Part shown: positions 1-12,599 of the stretch, piece by piece
How positions within the stretch are numbered: position 1 is the first letter of the stretch
Layout of the letters: every line of letters begins with the position of its first letter
NCBI GenBank assembly: GCA_009741485.1
Contig: CM019236.1
Span: 44,993,583 to 45,057,582, forward strand
Reading direction: 5' to 3'
DNA from: Malurus cyaneus samueli
Lineage: Eukaryota; Chordata; Aves; Passeriformes; Maluridae
Length of the DNA stretch: 64,000 bases
The notes under the pieces: generated by a model
What the model saw: the letters and a program-made list of their open reading frames with translations, nothing else
Told to the model about the DNA's origin: nothing
Databases searched by the model: none
Translations under genes and position numbers: made by a program

Positions 1-312
1 AGGCCACACAGAGGAGCATGTAAGTCTTGATGTGACTTGAAAGAAGCAAGCAAAAAAACCTCCCGAACTTCTCTTTATTAATCTTGAGAGGTTATGCTCA
101 GAATGGTACTTCTCACAGTGTCATATTGCACACAGCGTAGCTTTGCTTACTCAAAGTAGAGTTTGTGGATTCAAAACTTTCACCCATGTGCCATATGAAC
201 TTGTGAAAGGGATTTGTGATGGCACAGTTCAGATGCAGTGCAGGTAAACCTGGAGGCAGGCTTCAGTTTATACTTTGTTCCCATAATGTTGTTCCCACGA
301 GTTTTTGACTAC
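1..312. other. Unannotated flank left of the first LTR
   Basis: AT-rich single-copy-looking sequence. I see no exon, repeat or RNA gene in it. It runs directly into the 5-bp target duplication of the LTR that follows. Confidence 0.6.
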
Positions 313-317
313 GTGAT
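313..317. repeat. Target-site duplication, left copy
   Basis: GTGAT, repeated exactly at 912-916 on the other side of the LTR. Five bases is the duplication length expected of ERVL-type integrases. Confidence 0.85.
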
Positions 318-509
318 TGTTGTGGCTTATGGATCTCTTTTGTTCCTTTCTTGGGAATTTTCTTTCCCATTTGTTGCTAGGATACACTGATTGCCAGGTC
401 ATCTTCTTGATGGCAGGGCGATTAGTAAGACAATAGGACCTACAACCCACCCAAATGATCTTGCTAAGTACTGGGAGGGGGTGGTGTGGGTGTGGTGGTG
501 GCGGGTAAC

Positions 510-517
510 TATATATA
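510..517 (+). promoter_or_regulatory. TATA-like box of LTR copy 1
   Basis: TATATATA lies about 190 bases into the LTR and about 240 bases before its AATAAA. This is the expected U3 promoter position. Whether it is still active cannot be judged from sequence. Confidence 0.55.
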
Positions 518-660
518 CTGCCCTGCATGGCTCAGAGGGTGGTTGGCCTGCTACCTGTGGAGCAGAGCTTGACTGCTCTTTGGTTCCTGTTTTGCTGCAC
601 TGTGATCTTCTGCCTCGATCTGAACCAGCCGGGACCTGCACCACAGCGCTCCTGCAGTCG

Positions 661-672
661 CTGGGTGAGTAT
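661..672 (+). promoter_or_regulatory. Candidate 5' splice site inside LTR copy 1
   Basis: CTGG/GTGAGTAT is close to the consensus U1 donor, with the intron GT at 665-666. It lies about 150 bases downstream of the TATA-like box. The equivalent place in the copy at 38184-39196 also holds a donor-like CTGG/GTAAGG. Use is inferred, not shown. Confidence 0.35.
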
Positions 673-758
673 CTCTGTGTGAGGCTGTCACTGGGTTTGT
701 GGCTGGGCTGGTTGCTGCTATTGTTGTTATTACTTATTTTCACTTCGTTATACATATT

Positions 759-764
759 AATAAA
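759..764 (+). terminator. Polyadenylation signal of LTR copy 1
   Basis: AATAAA followed by a T/C-rich stretch, placed where an LTR R region normally carries its poly(A) signal. Confidence 0.6.
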
Positions 765-916
765 ACTGTTATTCTCTTTCCCCCATACTCTTGCCTGGAA
801 GCCCGTGTTTTTTTCCAAAGCCATAATAAGTCAGAGGGAAGGGGGGGTCATATCCACCACTCCAAGGAGGGGTCCTTGCCTTTTTGGCAACATGTCTTTC
901 AAACCAAGACAGTGAT

Positions 917-2611
917 GAACTACAGCAAACTTCCCTAATGAAATCCCGATCTTTTCTCTAATTTGAGTCTATCTGTTTCTCATCTGTACTCTTATTTTTT
1001 TACTTTAATTTCTTTACCACTTAGAGTGACTTTTACAGCTCCTTAAGAAATGAAACATGGTTACACTTAGTTTTTCATTTACCCTGAAAAATGGGTTCCC
1101 ATTTTGAGTTGTACACAACTCATTACCATATCATTAGCAGATTTAACATCAATAATGGAGGGAACAGAGGATTAAGTGTGGTCATAAAGATTATAAGTGG
1201 GTGACTTAAGGGAAGATTTGTAAGTCTGAAATGTGTTCTGATTTTCCAGGTTTTTTTCAGTTCTAAGATATAAAATTAATTGTCTTAGATGGGGAGGATT
1301 TTGACGTTCACTGACCACACTGAGGCCTTTTTATTAAGGGCGCTATATAGATCCGTAATTACATGTATTTACAGAAAAATTGGTAGAGATCCTGGGACTG
1401 AATTTTCAAATGTGAATAGTTACACATAAGGAAAAGATGGCAAAGCTCTGTTCTTCATTTCTCATTTTTTTCCCTGCCTTCTCTCCCATCAAACCTAAAT
1501 CTTTTTTATGCTTGACATGTTTCTGGCTTCAGTTTCTTCATTGCAGACTTCAGACCAACAGCAGCACAGTGTCTATGACTAAAGACTGCAAATACAATCA
1601 CTTTGTGCATCATTCACAAAACCTCACAATCTTACTGCAACAATAAATTTTCTTTGCTGAAATAAAGTATGATTTTTATTAACTCTTTGCCTTATGGTGA
1701 AACAGAGGTATTCATTCTGAGGTCGAAGACATGCTTTGAACTAAACCCATGGAGTTTAATTCACGTTCCTGTTGTTCTGGTCAACTGGCCTGCCTGTTGA
1801 ACATTTCTTGCCTCCCCCACTTCGTGTTGTCATACACATTCCATTGCAAAACGGTAGTTGGAATTCTGCCCCAAAGGAAAATTAATTTTTCAGCTTTAAT
1901 ATCTCAGTTTAATTTCCATACAAAATGCTTCTTGAGAAGCGGGGACATTTACATATAAGTGTCATGTGTTGACACAATGGATTCTTTGCGTGGTGTAGGA
2001 TCATTGCATTGTAAAGGACTGATCTAACTGAAGAGTAATGAGCTAGAATTTTCCAAAGCTTTTTGTTCTGGGTTTTTTTTTTTGGGTTTTTTTTTTTTTT
2101 CTTTTTTTTATTTTTCAGTTGGAGTAACATAGTGAAATTCATATCTCTACCCCTTTTAACAAGCCCAGGACGAAAAAGGTTTCTTTCTTGCTTTAAGTAT
2201 TTGATGCAATAAGTGAGACAATCTTTGCTTTTCTGCACATAAAGAAGGAGGCATGTGGCTTACAACTGAGTCAGGTACACTGTGGAATTGCAAATATCAT
2301 TTGACACAGCTCATGGACAATAAACCTGGGTAGAGTTGACAGCCTGGATCTGCTGTGGGTGGATATGGCAGATCCCCTCAGAGAACATTCCTTGCAAGTG
2401 GCCTTTGAGAGTGTAACCTCCTTCCTTACTCAAAACTGTGCTGTGACTTCTCACTGCCCAACGTTCACTCTGATGGTTGCTCAGGGGAGGAGGATAAGCC
2501 CTGATCCTTCCACAATGAAAAATCTTGTGCAAGGTTGGACAGGCTGGTGCGGCTCCTCAGAGTCTGGGAAATCAGGAAGCCAGATAATAGGTGTTATTTG
2601 TTTCTCATTCC
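917..2611. other. Unannotated AT-rich stretch
   Basis: No exon, RNA gene or clear transposon recognised. It holds a T-rich low-complexity tract at 2073-2116. The short open frames here are scattered on both strands without coding character. Confidence 0.6.
2073..2116. repeat. T-rich low-complexity tract
   Basis: Runs of T broken only by GGG, C and A. There is no adjacent gene-like body that would make it a retroposed tail. Confidence 0.85.
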
Positions 2612-3500
2612 CTGCAAGATTCATAGAACCCTACATTTGATTCATAGGTATATGATTCCATTTCATCCTCAAAGCAGGACTAATACTGAATTCAGACCAG
2701 GTTGCAAGTGCTTCATCCAAAATTCTTCTCCAAATCTCTGAGAATGAAGACTGGATATTTTCTCTAGGACAACTCTTCCTTTTATTTTCTGTACATCCAT
2801 CTAAGCCTCCACTGATTCGATTTTTGACAATTGTCTGATTCTTCTTCCCTATATTATTGTGCAGAATCTTGCTATGTCTTCTTTATGATCTTGAAGTATT
2901 GTAAGATAGTTATGAGGTGCCTCCTAAGCTGTCTTCTTCTCCAGGCTGAACAAGCTTTTTTCACAGGTGCAGGACTCCTCATCACTCTTCACTGAATTTC
3001 ATTATGTTTCTGCAAATGTTTCCATTTCTCTGGCTTATTTATGTCTCTGTGAATGACAGGCCTGCCCTCAAAGGTAGGAGCTACAAATCCATTTTGGGGT
3101 CATGCTCAGATGTGATGAGATGCATTATCTACTCATGTAGGTCATAGGTAACAATACCAAATATCAGATAGGGCGCAGGACAAACCCCTGAGAAAAGCCA
3201 CCTGTCATTCATCCCAAGTGGAATCCACATCAGCCACTTTGTTTGCAACCCAGTGACACTCTCAATATTTCATCCAGGCAGTTATCTGCCTGACTGAACC
3301 TTTCAGATACTTCTTGGATAAAAGGATATTGTAAGAAACCATGCTGAAAATCTTGCTATGTTCAAGGTCAGTGACATTCAATGATTTTCCTGCATCTGCA
3401 TCCTTAGCCTAGTCATATTTTTTTATCATGATCCACAATATCATGATCTTTTCATCAATATATCAGGAAATTATCCAATTTTCCATAGAAGATCTTTGAG
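2612..3500 (-). mobile_element. Old CR1 LINE, 3' region and C-terminal ORF2 remnant
   Basis: Read on the minus strand, this follows the avian CR1 3' layout. It starts with degenerate TTCATAGAA-type terminal repeats (about 2618-2665) and a GACCAGGTTGC block (about 2695). The region matching the C-terminal part of the reverse transcriptase follows. The segments CTTCTCCAGGCTGAACAAGC (2935-2954) and ACCCCTGAGAAAAGCCACC (about 3184-3202) are typical of the antisense of CR1 copies. The reading frame is destroyed by many substitutions and indels, so it is an old, inactive insertion. The 5' end is indistinct. Confidence 0.75.
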
Positions 3501-4190
3501 TCTGGACCATTGAGTGAAGCACTAATGTAACCAATAAATCTCATGTATTACACATAGATGGAGCCATCTTTTACTCACCCTTTTTGGATACAGCTTCCTT
3601 TTGTTCATTCTCTTCATGATCTGTCTCTGAAAGGTTTCTGATTTGTGACAACAAAGTCTTCTGCTCAAATGGGAACAACTGAGATTGAGAAACAAAGGGA
3701 TGGGAAACAGATTCATTCCTGGCAAAAAGATTCATTCCTGATATTGTTCAGGCTTACATCTTGCAAGGCACTGAGCCCATTCTGAAGTGAGTGAAGGCCC
3801 AGGGATGGGACCTCATGCCTTATGAAAATGGCACTTTTACCTTGGAGGAAGTGCTCTGTGCTTGAGTTTTCTTAAAAAGAGGAAAGATACTAACTGGTTT
3901 CGTTTTGCTACAAGACTAACTGTCCTGAAGGTTATGGAAGAACTGAGTTGAGGTGACTCATCTTGTTACAGAATAGTCACTGCTTGTATTGATTTCTGGT
4001 TGTGCACCAGGACAGCTGTGAGACTCTGGTTATGCTGTGACAACAAGCACTGCTTTCTGTTTTCCTCTTAACCAAAGAACAACACTGAAGGAACTGAATT
4101 ACTTTAAGACAGTAACAGACAGCTTTTACAATCTGTATTTTCCCAGAGTACGATGTCACTATCTTTCAAATATGTGCTAACTCCTTAATT

Positions 4191-4229
<39 letters not shown>

Positions 4230-6229
4230 GAACCCACTTCTGCTGCTTCTGACCTCAGCCAAGTTACTGCATATTTCCAGCTTTGCATTACTGAGCATCT
4301 GGCAGAAGCAAGCCATAGCGCACCAATAGGTGCTGGATCTTTCCTGCTCTGCTTCATATTTCTGTGAAAAGATGACAGTTGGCAGAAGATGCTAGTTGTC
4401 ACATTATACGTGAAACTACTACAAACTGCTTCCATAGCAAAATGTCACAAAGCACATGTTGTTTGGGGAAAGAGAAAAGGGAAAGCAAATACTGGAAAGG
4501 TACTGAGTAATCAAACTCCAGTTGCTTTACTCTAGATACTGAGTGGCGCAAAGAAGAAAAGCCAACAATGACTTTAACAGTGTTTTAACTCCTTCCTGAG
4601 ACTCACAATGGGGTCCATCCATTTTTCATTTCTTGGCTTTAGTCCCAATAGCTTAAAAACATTTCTGCATTCTTCTTGTACCTGGTCTGTAAAACGATAT
4701 TTCCAGAGAAAAGGAACTTTAGAACATTAAAGCTGGAATTCCAGAGTTTGCTACATTTCTTTTAAATTTCACTCTCCCTTGGAAAGGTTTTAAAAATGCA
4801 ATAATATTTATACTTCTGAGATTTTGCCACTGTTTCCTATCTGCTGAGGTTTATTTGTCTCATGGCTTCTCATTTCCCTGAAAAACAGAGCAATATTTAT
4901 GAAATTAAAGGCATGCATAAAAATCTAAAAATATAGAGCAGAGGATTCTGAAACAAAGCACAGTCTATAGTTCTGCCAGAAGAAGTGTGCAAACGCAAAC
5001 CCGAATTTCAAAAGTGCGACTTCCTCGCATTTGGGAACGTAGGATTGTCCGTGTAATAAAGCAGCATTATCATGGGAGATGGTGCAAGAAGGGCAGTGCA
5101 CTAAGCTGATTTCTTGCAGTGTACTCAGGTCAGCATCAGCCTTATGCTGCAGCCCTAACAGCCACCACAGCTAGCTGGTGGGAAGTCAATTCTACACAGA
5201 AATGTGGGGTCTTCAGCAAATTTTAATTAGAAGGACAAAATTTTCCAAAAGTACTGTCATTTCAAAGGGGGCGATGTTTGATTTTATTTTTCCCCTGTAA
5301 TCTGTAACAAGACTGCCCATGGAAAGAAAATGGGCACATTCCTCACAACTGCAAGGCTGAGGCTGAAACCCAGGCAGAAACCTTTCACCTGAGCTGATGT
5401 CTCTGCTCAAAGAGATCTGCGAAAACCTGAAATACCTGTCCAGAATGGGTGTTACTGCTCCAAAACCTGGAAATCCCTCTGTCATTCATCCCTAGCAGTG
5501 GATGTCATAACTGGAAGAAATCTTCAGGCAATTGGCTGTGTAACACGAGGAACTCAAGAGGCAGAGCAGTACCTGTGATGGGGAGGTCAATAAGTGATGT
5601 TGTGTGCTGTCCAGACTGACCATCAGCCCTGCCTTTAGGATGTACAAGGGAATCAAGGGATAAAGGAGATTGCAGAGTTTTTTCTTCATGGAGAACCCTC
5701 CCCTGAAGTGTTTCTACACAACAGCTAATGTGCTCTGGGGATGCAGAATGAAGGTCACAATAACAATGGACAGGATCCAGGAGAGGCCAGCCATTCAATT
5801 CCATCATTTCTGTGAAAAACAGTAGCTTCAGAAAGGGATGTAACTGGAGATTCCTTGCTGTGAGGCAGCAAAGCACCTCTTTCCCACCCACACTATTTTT
5901 CTAGAGAAGTTTGCTGCCTATCAACAGATTGCGTTCACAGTGTCACTGAGAGGCTGCTGAGCCTAGTGAACCCTGCAAATCACCATCTGCTCCAACAACA
6001 TTCTATGCAGGCTCTGTGGCAAGGCAGCTTTGAACACTCAGAAAAGCCCGTGTATCCCTCTCAGCAATACCAAATCACCTGGAGCACAGGCTTCGTGTCC
6101 TCTCAGTCAGAGAAAGGAGTTCAGGAAAGAGGAGTCAAATTGAAGGCCGAATACCTGCCTATGTGGATGATGCCCTACTCAAAGTTTTGGCTTCTATTAT
6201 CATGAGCCTTCCTTTGCTGCAGGCTTGTG
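3501..6229. other. Unannotated stretch with a long T run
   Basis: No exon or identifiable element recognised. A 32-base T run lies at 4193-4224. The part from about 5900 onward may be the far 5' portion of the CR1 element that becomes recognisable at 6.2-6.5 kb, but I cannot show this. Confidence 0.5.
4193..4224. repeat. Poly(T) run, 32 bases
   Basis: An uninterrupted run of T. The adjacent downstream sequence shows no SINE or processed-gene body that I recognise, and no target duplication is evident. Confidence 0.9.
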
Positions 6230-7760
6230 AGATTCACCTGATGAAGTGAGGCAGAAGGTTGTTCACCAACAAGCTGGCCAGACTTACATGGAGAGATCTA
6301 AACCACATTTAGTGGAGAAGGGGATGAAGTTTTGAACAACAGAGATAAACCAGGGGCTGCTAATGTATTGGAAGCCAACATAGAAAACCTGGGAAATGCC
6401 TCAAAGGTTTTGGGGAGCACTCACCTAAAGAGGTGAAGCAACCCGTACCTGTGACAGGAAAAGTGCCCGTGTAAAGACGTTCCCAACATGGGTAACAAAC
6501 AAAAACAGCTGAGCCCACTGTGGTCACTGTGGAAACACAGAGGGACAAACTGCATGGCTGGATCCCTGCATCCATGGCTCTGAACCTTCAGAAGGGACAG
6601 GCAAGGGAGGGGGGCGAGCAGCAGTGGGGAGAACGTTACCCTGTGTAAAGATGGAATAAACTACACAGAGCTGCCGTGGAAAACCAACAGGTGAATGAAC
6701 AGGTTAAATGGGTAAAAAATTATGGGTGAAAACTGTGACCCAGCCAACGAGGGAAACCTCATAGCTGATGTTTACAAGAGGCCACCAGATCTACGGGGAG
6801 GATATTAATGGAGTGCTTTTACTTCAGCTACAGGAAGCTCCACACTCAAGCTCTGATCCTGATGTGGGGGGTTCATCCATGCTGGCATCTGCTGGAGAAG
6901 TACACAGCAAGATGTAAGCAGGCCAGGACACTCCTAGAATGTGTTGAGGATACTTTCTTAACCCAAGTGATAGACAGCCCAGCCAGGACAGAAGCATTAC
7001 CAGATCTGTTATTTACCAACAAAGTAATTAGAGATGTCAAAACTGTTGTCAGCCAGGCAGTGATCATTCTGTGATTGAAATCACAGTCTTGAGGAATATG
7101 GGCCAGATGAAGAATCTTTATCTTTAGGAAAGCAAAAATTGTTTAAGAAACTAGTGCATTTAGCATTTAGACCCTGAGAAATCGCCATCAGGGATAAAGA
7201 AGGTAAAAGTTGCTGGCTGCTCCTTAAAGTATTTATCTCAGAGTGCCAAAGTTCTTGTTTCCCTGCAGGTAACTAGGAAAGAAAGGCAGGAGGCCAGAAT
7301 GGTTCAATTTGGCCTCCCAGCCCAACAAAAGACAGAAATGCAAAGGACAGATATCCATCCTGGGAAGAATGGAGACATTGTCTTGTACTGTCTCTCTGTA
7401 CTGTCTCATGTACAGAGAAGGGAACAGGAAAGCTAAGGCACAGCTGGAGCTGCAGTTATCCAGGGATTCAAAAAATGGTAAGAGCTTCTACAGGTGTGTT
7501 TGATAGAAAAGGAAGATTAAGGAAAATGTTCCCCACCTCAATAAATAAGACAGGAGAGCTAGTGGCAATCAATGTGAAGAAACTGAGTTACTCAGCAATT
7601 ATTTTTTCTTCAGTTTTAAATGTTAAACTGTCTTCCAACATTTCTAATGCCCCTGAACCTCAAGGCAGGAACTGGAGGAATGAAGTTCAGCTTTGGGACC
7701 GGCTGAGGAACCTGAACATTAATAAGTCCAGGGAACTCAATGAGAAGTAATCCTCCAGGA
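6230..7760 (+). mobile_element. CR1 LINE ORF2 relic: endonuclease and linker part
   Basis: A broken coding remnant of the CR1 polyprotein, which supplies an apurinic-type endonuclease and a reverse transcriptase for target-primed insertion. Conceptual translation in several frames gives MGNKQ (from about 6489), a DRQGR block (near 6590), and YKRPPD (near 6770). These are followed by ECVEDTFLTQVIDSP and DLLFTN (about 6938-7020), and then ELQLSRDSKNGKSFYRCV (about 7450-7500). The order matches CR1 ORF2 from the endonuclease domain through the linker that precedes the polymerase. Frames shift repeatedly and stops interrupt them. The polymerase core and 3' end are absent after about 7760. Most genomic CR1s are cut short at the 5' end, so an internal-only piece like this is less common. 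The left boundary is uncertain. Confidence 0.8.
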
Positions 7761-10516
7761 CATAAAGCCTGCTTTGCTCTTGCTTTCAATGCTGTAGCAT
7801 TTCCAGTCTCAAGAGAGATTCAAGATTAATTTTCCAAAGAATGTGGAAGCAGATTTTTGTTGAATATTTCATGCAGAGGAATGGCAGTATTCACAAAGAA
7901 ATGATCCTCTTGGGAAATACTAACAATAAAGATTGTTTTTGTTTCATTAGGTTTCCTTTAGGTCCTATAGCAGAGTTCTATCAGTATTGTGTTGGATTAC
8001 TTAATCAACCTCATTTCCATTTGCCTTCAATTTGTTTTGCATTTAATATTCATACATTTCTGGAGTTGGTTAATGGAGAATGAAGATGGGAGCTGGGATT
8101 GGGAATTGATTTCGGTCCTCAAGGAGGTTTTAATGGTGAAGCTGCAAAATTATTTCATGGTTACCTTTGTGAGGAGTAAAAGAACATTAAGGCACTGGAA
8201 ACTGTTTCATTTTTTCTCCTTTGGCACCGACATTGTCACTGTCTTAACAGTCACTTAATAGAAACCAATGTGCTGAGGGTACTACCTATTCTGTAGGTTC
8301 ATGGTAAATGAGTTTTGAAATGTGCAAATGTGGTGTCAGCTCTCTACAGCTCACTCTTCAGGGCCCAGCAGTTTTGCAAAGAGGGAAGCATTTTACCTCG
8401 GCATCACTGGGATCTGTATTAGGGCGATGCCAACATCTAGAGCTCACATTGCTTCCAAGATGACTGGTGCACAAGTTAACATCCATTCAGGAAGCATGTG
8501 TGCCCTGGCGGGGAAACTGAGGCAGCAGAAACTGCAGCACTGCCTATACTGTCAGCAGGCCTTTAGGAGGCTATCAGATGGGTTTACTGTGTGAAATTCA
8601 TGCTGCTTTTCTGCCTTTAGCACACACCATGCAATTACCTTTTGGACTTCAAAATAAAGATGCTGGGCAGCTGATAGCCTCTCTACTTTCATTATTGAAG
8701 TCATGAACATTTTTGTGCCTATGGGAGAGCTCCCTGTTTAGCTTGGAGTCCAGCATTTCCTTGAATGATACTGTGAAAAGTTAACGCATTCTCGATATGA
8801 TCCATCTGCATTGCTGAAAAGCAATAGCTTTTCAGGTATAGTTCAGGGAGCCAATTTTCTCCTGTTTGTATATAGCACCAAGGATAATTAGAACATATGG
8901 CAAGAGAAGAAATCCTGCAGCCTCATGCACTGTTACCTTCCTTCCCATCTGCTTCAGGAGCTGGATGTCCTGCCTTTGCTGCTTACAAATTGTTAAGTCC
9001 AAGTATGCAATTTACAAATGAGTTGGAAGGGAAAGGTAAGATTTAAAAGGGCACAGCCCAAACCAAATTGGTTTTGTGTCCTGGGATGTTTTTGAGCAGG
9101 TTAAGAGGGGAGCCTTTCTGAAAGCTCCAGCAGCTGACCCAGGAACAGGCAGAGCCATGCTCTGGGATTTGCTTTTCTTTTCAAAAAAACTTTAATGTAG
9201 CTTCCATGGCTAGTAAGAATATTTGAAAACAAAGCTTAATGTACACGTGAGTATACCATACAAAGCAGCAACCACAAACAGGATGGCAAAGGGAAAGATC
9301 ACCCAAATTACATGTTTTAAAGGCTCTTGATGAATTTGTAGGATTGAATTTGAAGGACAAAGCTGTTTTTACCTGGAAATCCTAATAAATTATTCCATTT
9401 CCATAGCCTAATTCCAAGATCTATCCTCTCTATGGGTATTTGGGACTCACTTTTCTGCAGGTCTGTGACTTTTCCTCCTCTCTGTCTACAATGGCATGCT
9501 CTAGGGACCCGGTCTCTAAAGTGGACAAACGCTGGGTAGGGTACTCTGCAAGGGTTGCATGAAAGAGTCCATTGGTTTGCATGAAGAAAATATTTTCTGT
9601 ATAGTTTATAAATAAAATAAAACTAAAAATTGAAATATTGTGGTTTTTTTTACCTTTACCCTTTTTTTTTCAATATCAATTTTTGGTGCATGTTTTATAA
9701 TGTACCTAGCATATTGTTACAGTAACACATTTATGTATCTACTAAATAAACAAACATATACACATATATTGATGTCTCGTGCTGAAAAATTGGCTTTTGA
9801 TAGGGTTGTGCAACTAAAAAATTTGGAGACAATTGGCATATCTCTTCTTTGTATTAGGGGCTAAAAAAGGAAAATAAAAATCAATGTAGACTTTATTTAT
9901 TCCAGGAAGAATAATTTTCTAGCTCAAGGTACTGAGTACTCTTGAGCCTTTGTATTTGATTAAATAATGAAAAGTACCCATAACATTATTTCCCCAATGA
10001 TGCTTGAGACAAGATTGTCTCATTTGTAATCATTGTTATACTCAACATTAATCTCTTTGCAAATATCAGATTAAATTCGTACTTTGTGCTTTATTGTCCA
10101 ACTGCCCTTACATCAGACTCCTCTGTCCTATATTTTCCCGAAGAAAAATTGAATTTGCAGAGTAGCCTTTGACACACATTTCAAAACTTTAGTGGTCATA
10201 TTTCCATGACAACCCCAAGTGTTTTATGAGTGATAATTTTAAAGTTTACAGCTTTTATTTGTGAGATTGTACGAGACACAGAGAAAACACAGTTCGTAAT
10301 GTTCAGTCATGTAAGTTGTTGTTTTCAATGTAATTATGGAAACACCTGAGCCCAGCTTTGTCATAATATAAAGAAGACACCTGTATCCAGTTTTAGATGT
10401 GTAGAATAAAAAGAAATTTTCATTTATTACTTAGTTTCTTTCAGAAAATTTGCAGGCAGTTCTCATGCTACCATCCTGTTAGTCAGGAAATCATTAAATA
10501 ATTCCTTCATAACGTT
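7761..10516. other. Unannotated stretch with a possible MIR trace
   Basis: No exon recognised. It becomes strongly AT-rich around 9.6-10.1 kb. A GAAACTGAGGCA-type motif near 8511 is discussed as a possible ancient SINE. Confidence 0.55.
8505..8578 (+). repeat. Possible MIR / CORE-SINE remnant
   Basis: GGGGAAACTGAGGCAGCAGA is followed at the expected spacing by a GCC...GTCA.CAG pattern. This resembles the mammal and amniote-wide MIR core. The match is short and could be chance. Confidence 0.25.
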
Positions 10517-10576
10517 ATCCATCCATCCGTCCATCCATCCATCCATCCGTCCATCCGTCCGTCCATCCGTCCATCC
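10517..10576. repeat. (ATCC/GTCC)15 tetranucleotide microsatellite
   Basis: Exactly fifteen four-base units with no indel. Ten are ATCC and five are GTCC, arranged A A A G A A A A G A G G A G A. The single variable position is A or G in each unit. Confidence 0.95.
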
Positions 10577-12599
10577 TCTACTTCTTGGATCTGGACTTGT
10601 GTGTAAGTGACTATCTTTCCATGTCTTGGTATATTGTCAAAAAGCACAAGTAAGCATTTCTTATATTCTATGACAAGAATTCTCAAATATATTTTGTCAT
10701 TCGTATATATTCAGAAATTGTTTTTCAGTTTCAAAGTTTTGGCAACTTTTGATTCTTGGTTTATAAAAGAGAGACTGTTGTTCTGTGGTGATGAAGTTTG
10801 AGATTAAACATTGTAGACGACTGAAGATAACGCACTGTACTGTGTCATCAAGACATAACACACACATCGAATCAAAATTTTACCCTTTTTTTTGCAGATG
10901 AAGGATTTCTTGTTAGTGGGAGAACTCAAATTTTGCTGCTGGAACTAAAATGTAAACATTTTTTTTTAAATATTCCTGATACAGAAACTTCCACAGAAAA
11001 TTTAATGTAGTGAAAAACATTTTTTCTTGTTAATGTGAAAAATAAGCAAAACCAAAAGACTGAGATGGGGATTATCACCCCAAGTTAATTTTCTCCTCAC
11101 TCAGAAGTGACGTGGGCATTCTTTGGAAAAAGGTCATAGTTTCTGCCAGGAGTGGTATCCAGCACTGACTTACAGGTTATGGTCAAAACTGCAGTCCCAC
11201 TACTCTAAGAGTTTCTGTGAATGGAAATACCTGGGAGGAAAGGAGAAGATAGAAAAACTTCATTTAAGTGTGAGGCAACCTTTTCCTTCCTTCTAGTTAA
11301 ATTAGTGAAAAGGTCAGGAATTAGGACCTTGATACAGCTCGGGGAATCCACAGGTCTGGATGTCTTAAGCTCCTGCCATAAGAAACAAGTGCCTGGAAAA
11401 TATAGCTGGACTGTATGCAGATTAGAAATGAGGTTTCTAATGTTTTCCTTGATGTTTCCAAGGCACAGAGTACTTAACCATTTAAGCAACTTTTAAAAAG
11501 ACATGGAAGAATCTGTATCTCATATACATAATTTAATGCCTTAAATGAAGTATGGTTATCCAAACATGGGAAAATTGCCCTCATTACTGTGAACTTTTTC
11601 TGTATTGCTGAGGGAGGGACAACTTGTTTGATCCCCCGTCAAAGAGGAAGGCTGACACTTTGTGCAGAGCAACAAGGTCAGGTGCAGATTTTAACAGATA
11701 TTAAAACATACACAGGTACAGGTACAGATATCTATGTATTAGATACCTTCTATACATTATGTAAGTATAATTAAAATACATACAACATTTTTGTTTTGTG
11801 GCGGGTCCTGTTGCACTGATTTAGACTCGACTTTAAACAACATGCTTGGATAATGTATAAATCATGCCATGTTGCAGTGGCTGCTGTCCTGACATTTCGG
11901 TGCTGGTGATCTGTAGGAGAAGAATCAAAGGCTGGAGACAAAAACAGACCCTGAAAGGCTTCAGGTTCTTTGAAGTCTGCTGCATTAACAGAACACAGAA
12001 GGAAATTCTGTCACAGCTTGAAAAGAAAAATAAATCACAGAAGTACTTATTAAACGTATGCTACTTCAGTATTTTAAGTCACAGGTGTTCTTTCTTCCTT
12101 TACTTTATCCCAGGGCTTGGACTCAATCTGCACATTCAATTACGCAGTGAATCTTGAGGAACTGATTTACAGCACAAGCTGTTGAGTGATAGGTACCTAC
12201 TAACTGAGCTGCATCAGAAAGAGCCATCTGCAAGACAGCTGGGACAGAGTCCCTGGCTGCCTGAATAACCTCAAAGGGATTCATTCACATTGCTACTGCC
12301 AGTGCTGCCCCATCTGATGGCTCTGCAATTATTTTTTTAAATCACAGAGAACTAAAAATTACCTGAGATACAAGACAGCCATTTATCACTAATTGAACCA
12401 GGGGAGAGGGCACTCAGAGTGGAAAGATCCCTTAAGCAGCTCTTGCGATCCAATTCTCCACTAGCAGATTTTATTACTAGGGACACGTGAGGCCAAAATC
12501 CAGTATTTAATGAGACACAAAGGCTGAAGGAATTCCTAGGAGCCCAGGAAGTTCTGGCATCTTCTTTCTAAAAAGGGAAAATGGGACCATGGGGACAAA
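10577..12599. other. Unannotated AT-rich stretch
   Basis: No exon, RNA gene or transposon recognised. Overlapping short frames near 11.2-11.5 kb on both strands look like chance. Confidence 0.55.

Larger units (their letters stand above)
318..911 (+). mobile_element. Solo LTR, ERVL-like endogenous retrovirus (family A, copy 1)
   Basis: A 594-bp element begins TGTTGTGG and ends CAAGACA. It is flanked on both sides by the same five bases, GTGAT (313-317 and 912-916), which is a target-site duplication. It carries a TATA-like box (510-517) and an AATAAA signal (759-764) in the right order for U3-R-U5, so it reads on the plus strand. The first ~130 bases and the last ~110 closely match the elements at 38184-39196 and 19573-20408. 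No gag, pol or env sequence lies next to it, so it is a solo LTR left by LTR-LTR recombination. The 174-codon open frame overlapping it (391-915) is chance. Assignment to ERVL rests on the 5-bp duplication and general appearance, not a library match. Confidence 0.9.

Noticed and set aside
391..915. 174-codon plus-strand open frame
   Set aside because: It lies almost wholly inside a solo LTR and resembles no retroviral or host protein. It runs across U3, R and U5, which do not code.
4193..4440. Processed pseudogene or SINE with a poly(T) (antisense tail)
   Set aside because: No gene-like or SINE-like body follows the T run and no target duplication was found. CR1, the main avian LINE, does not use poly(A) tails.
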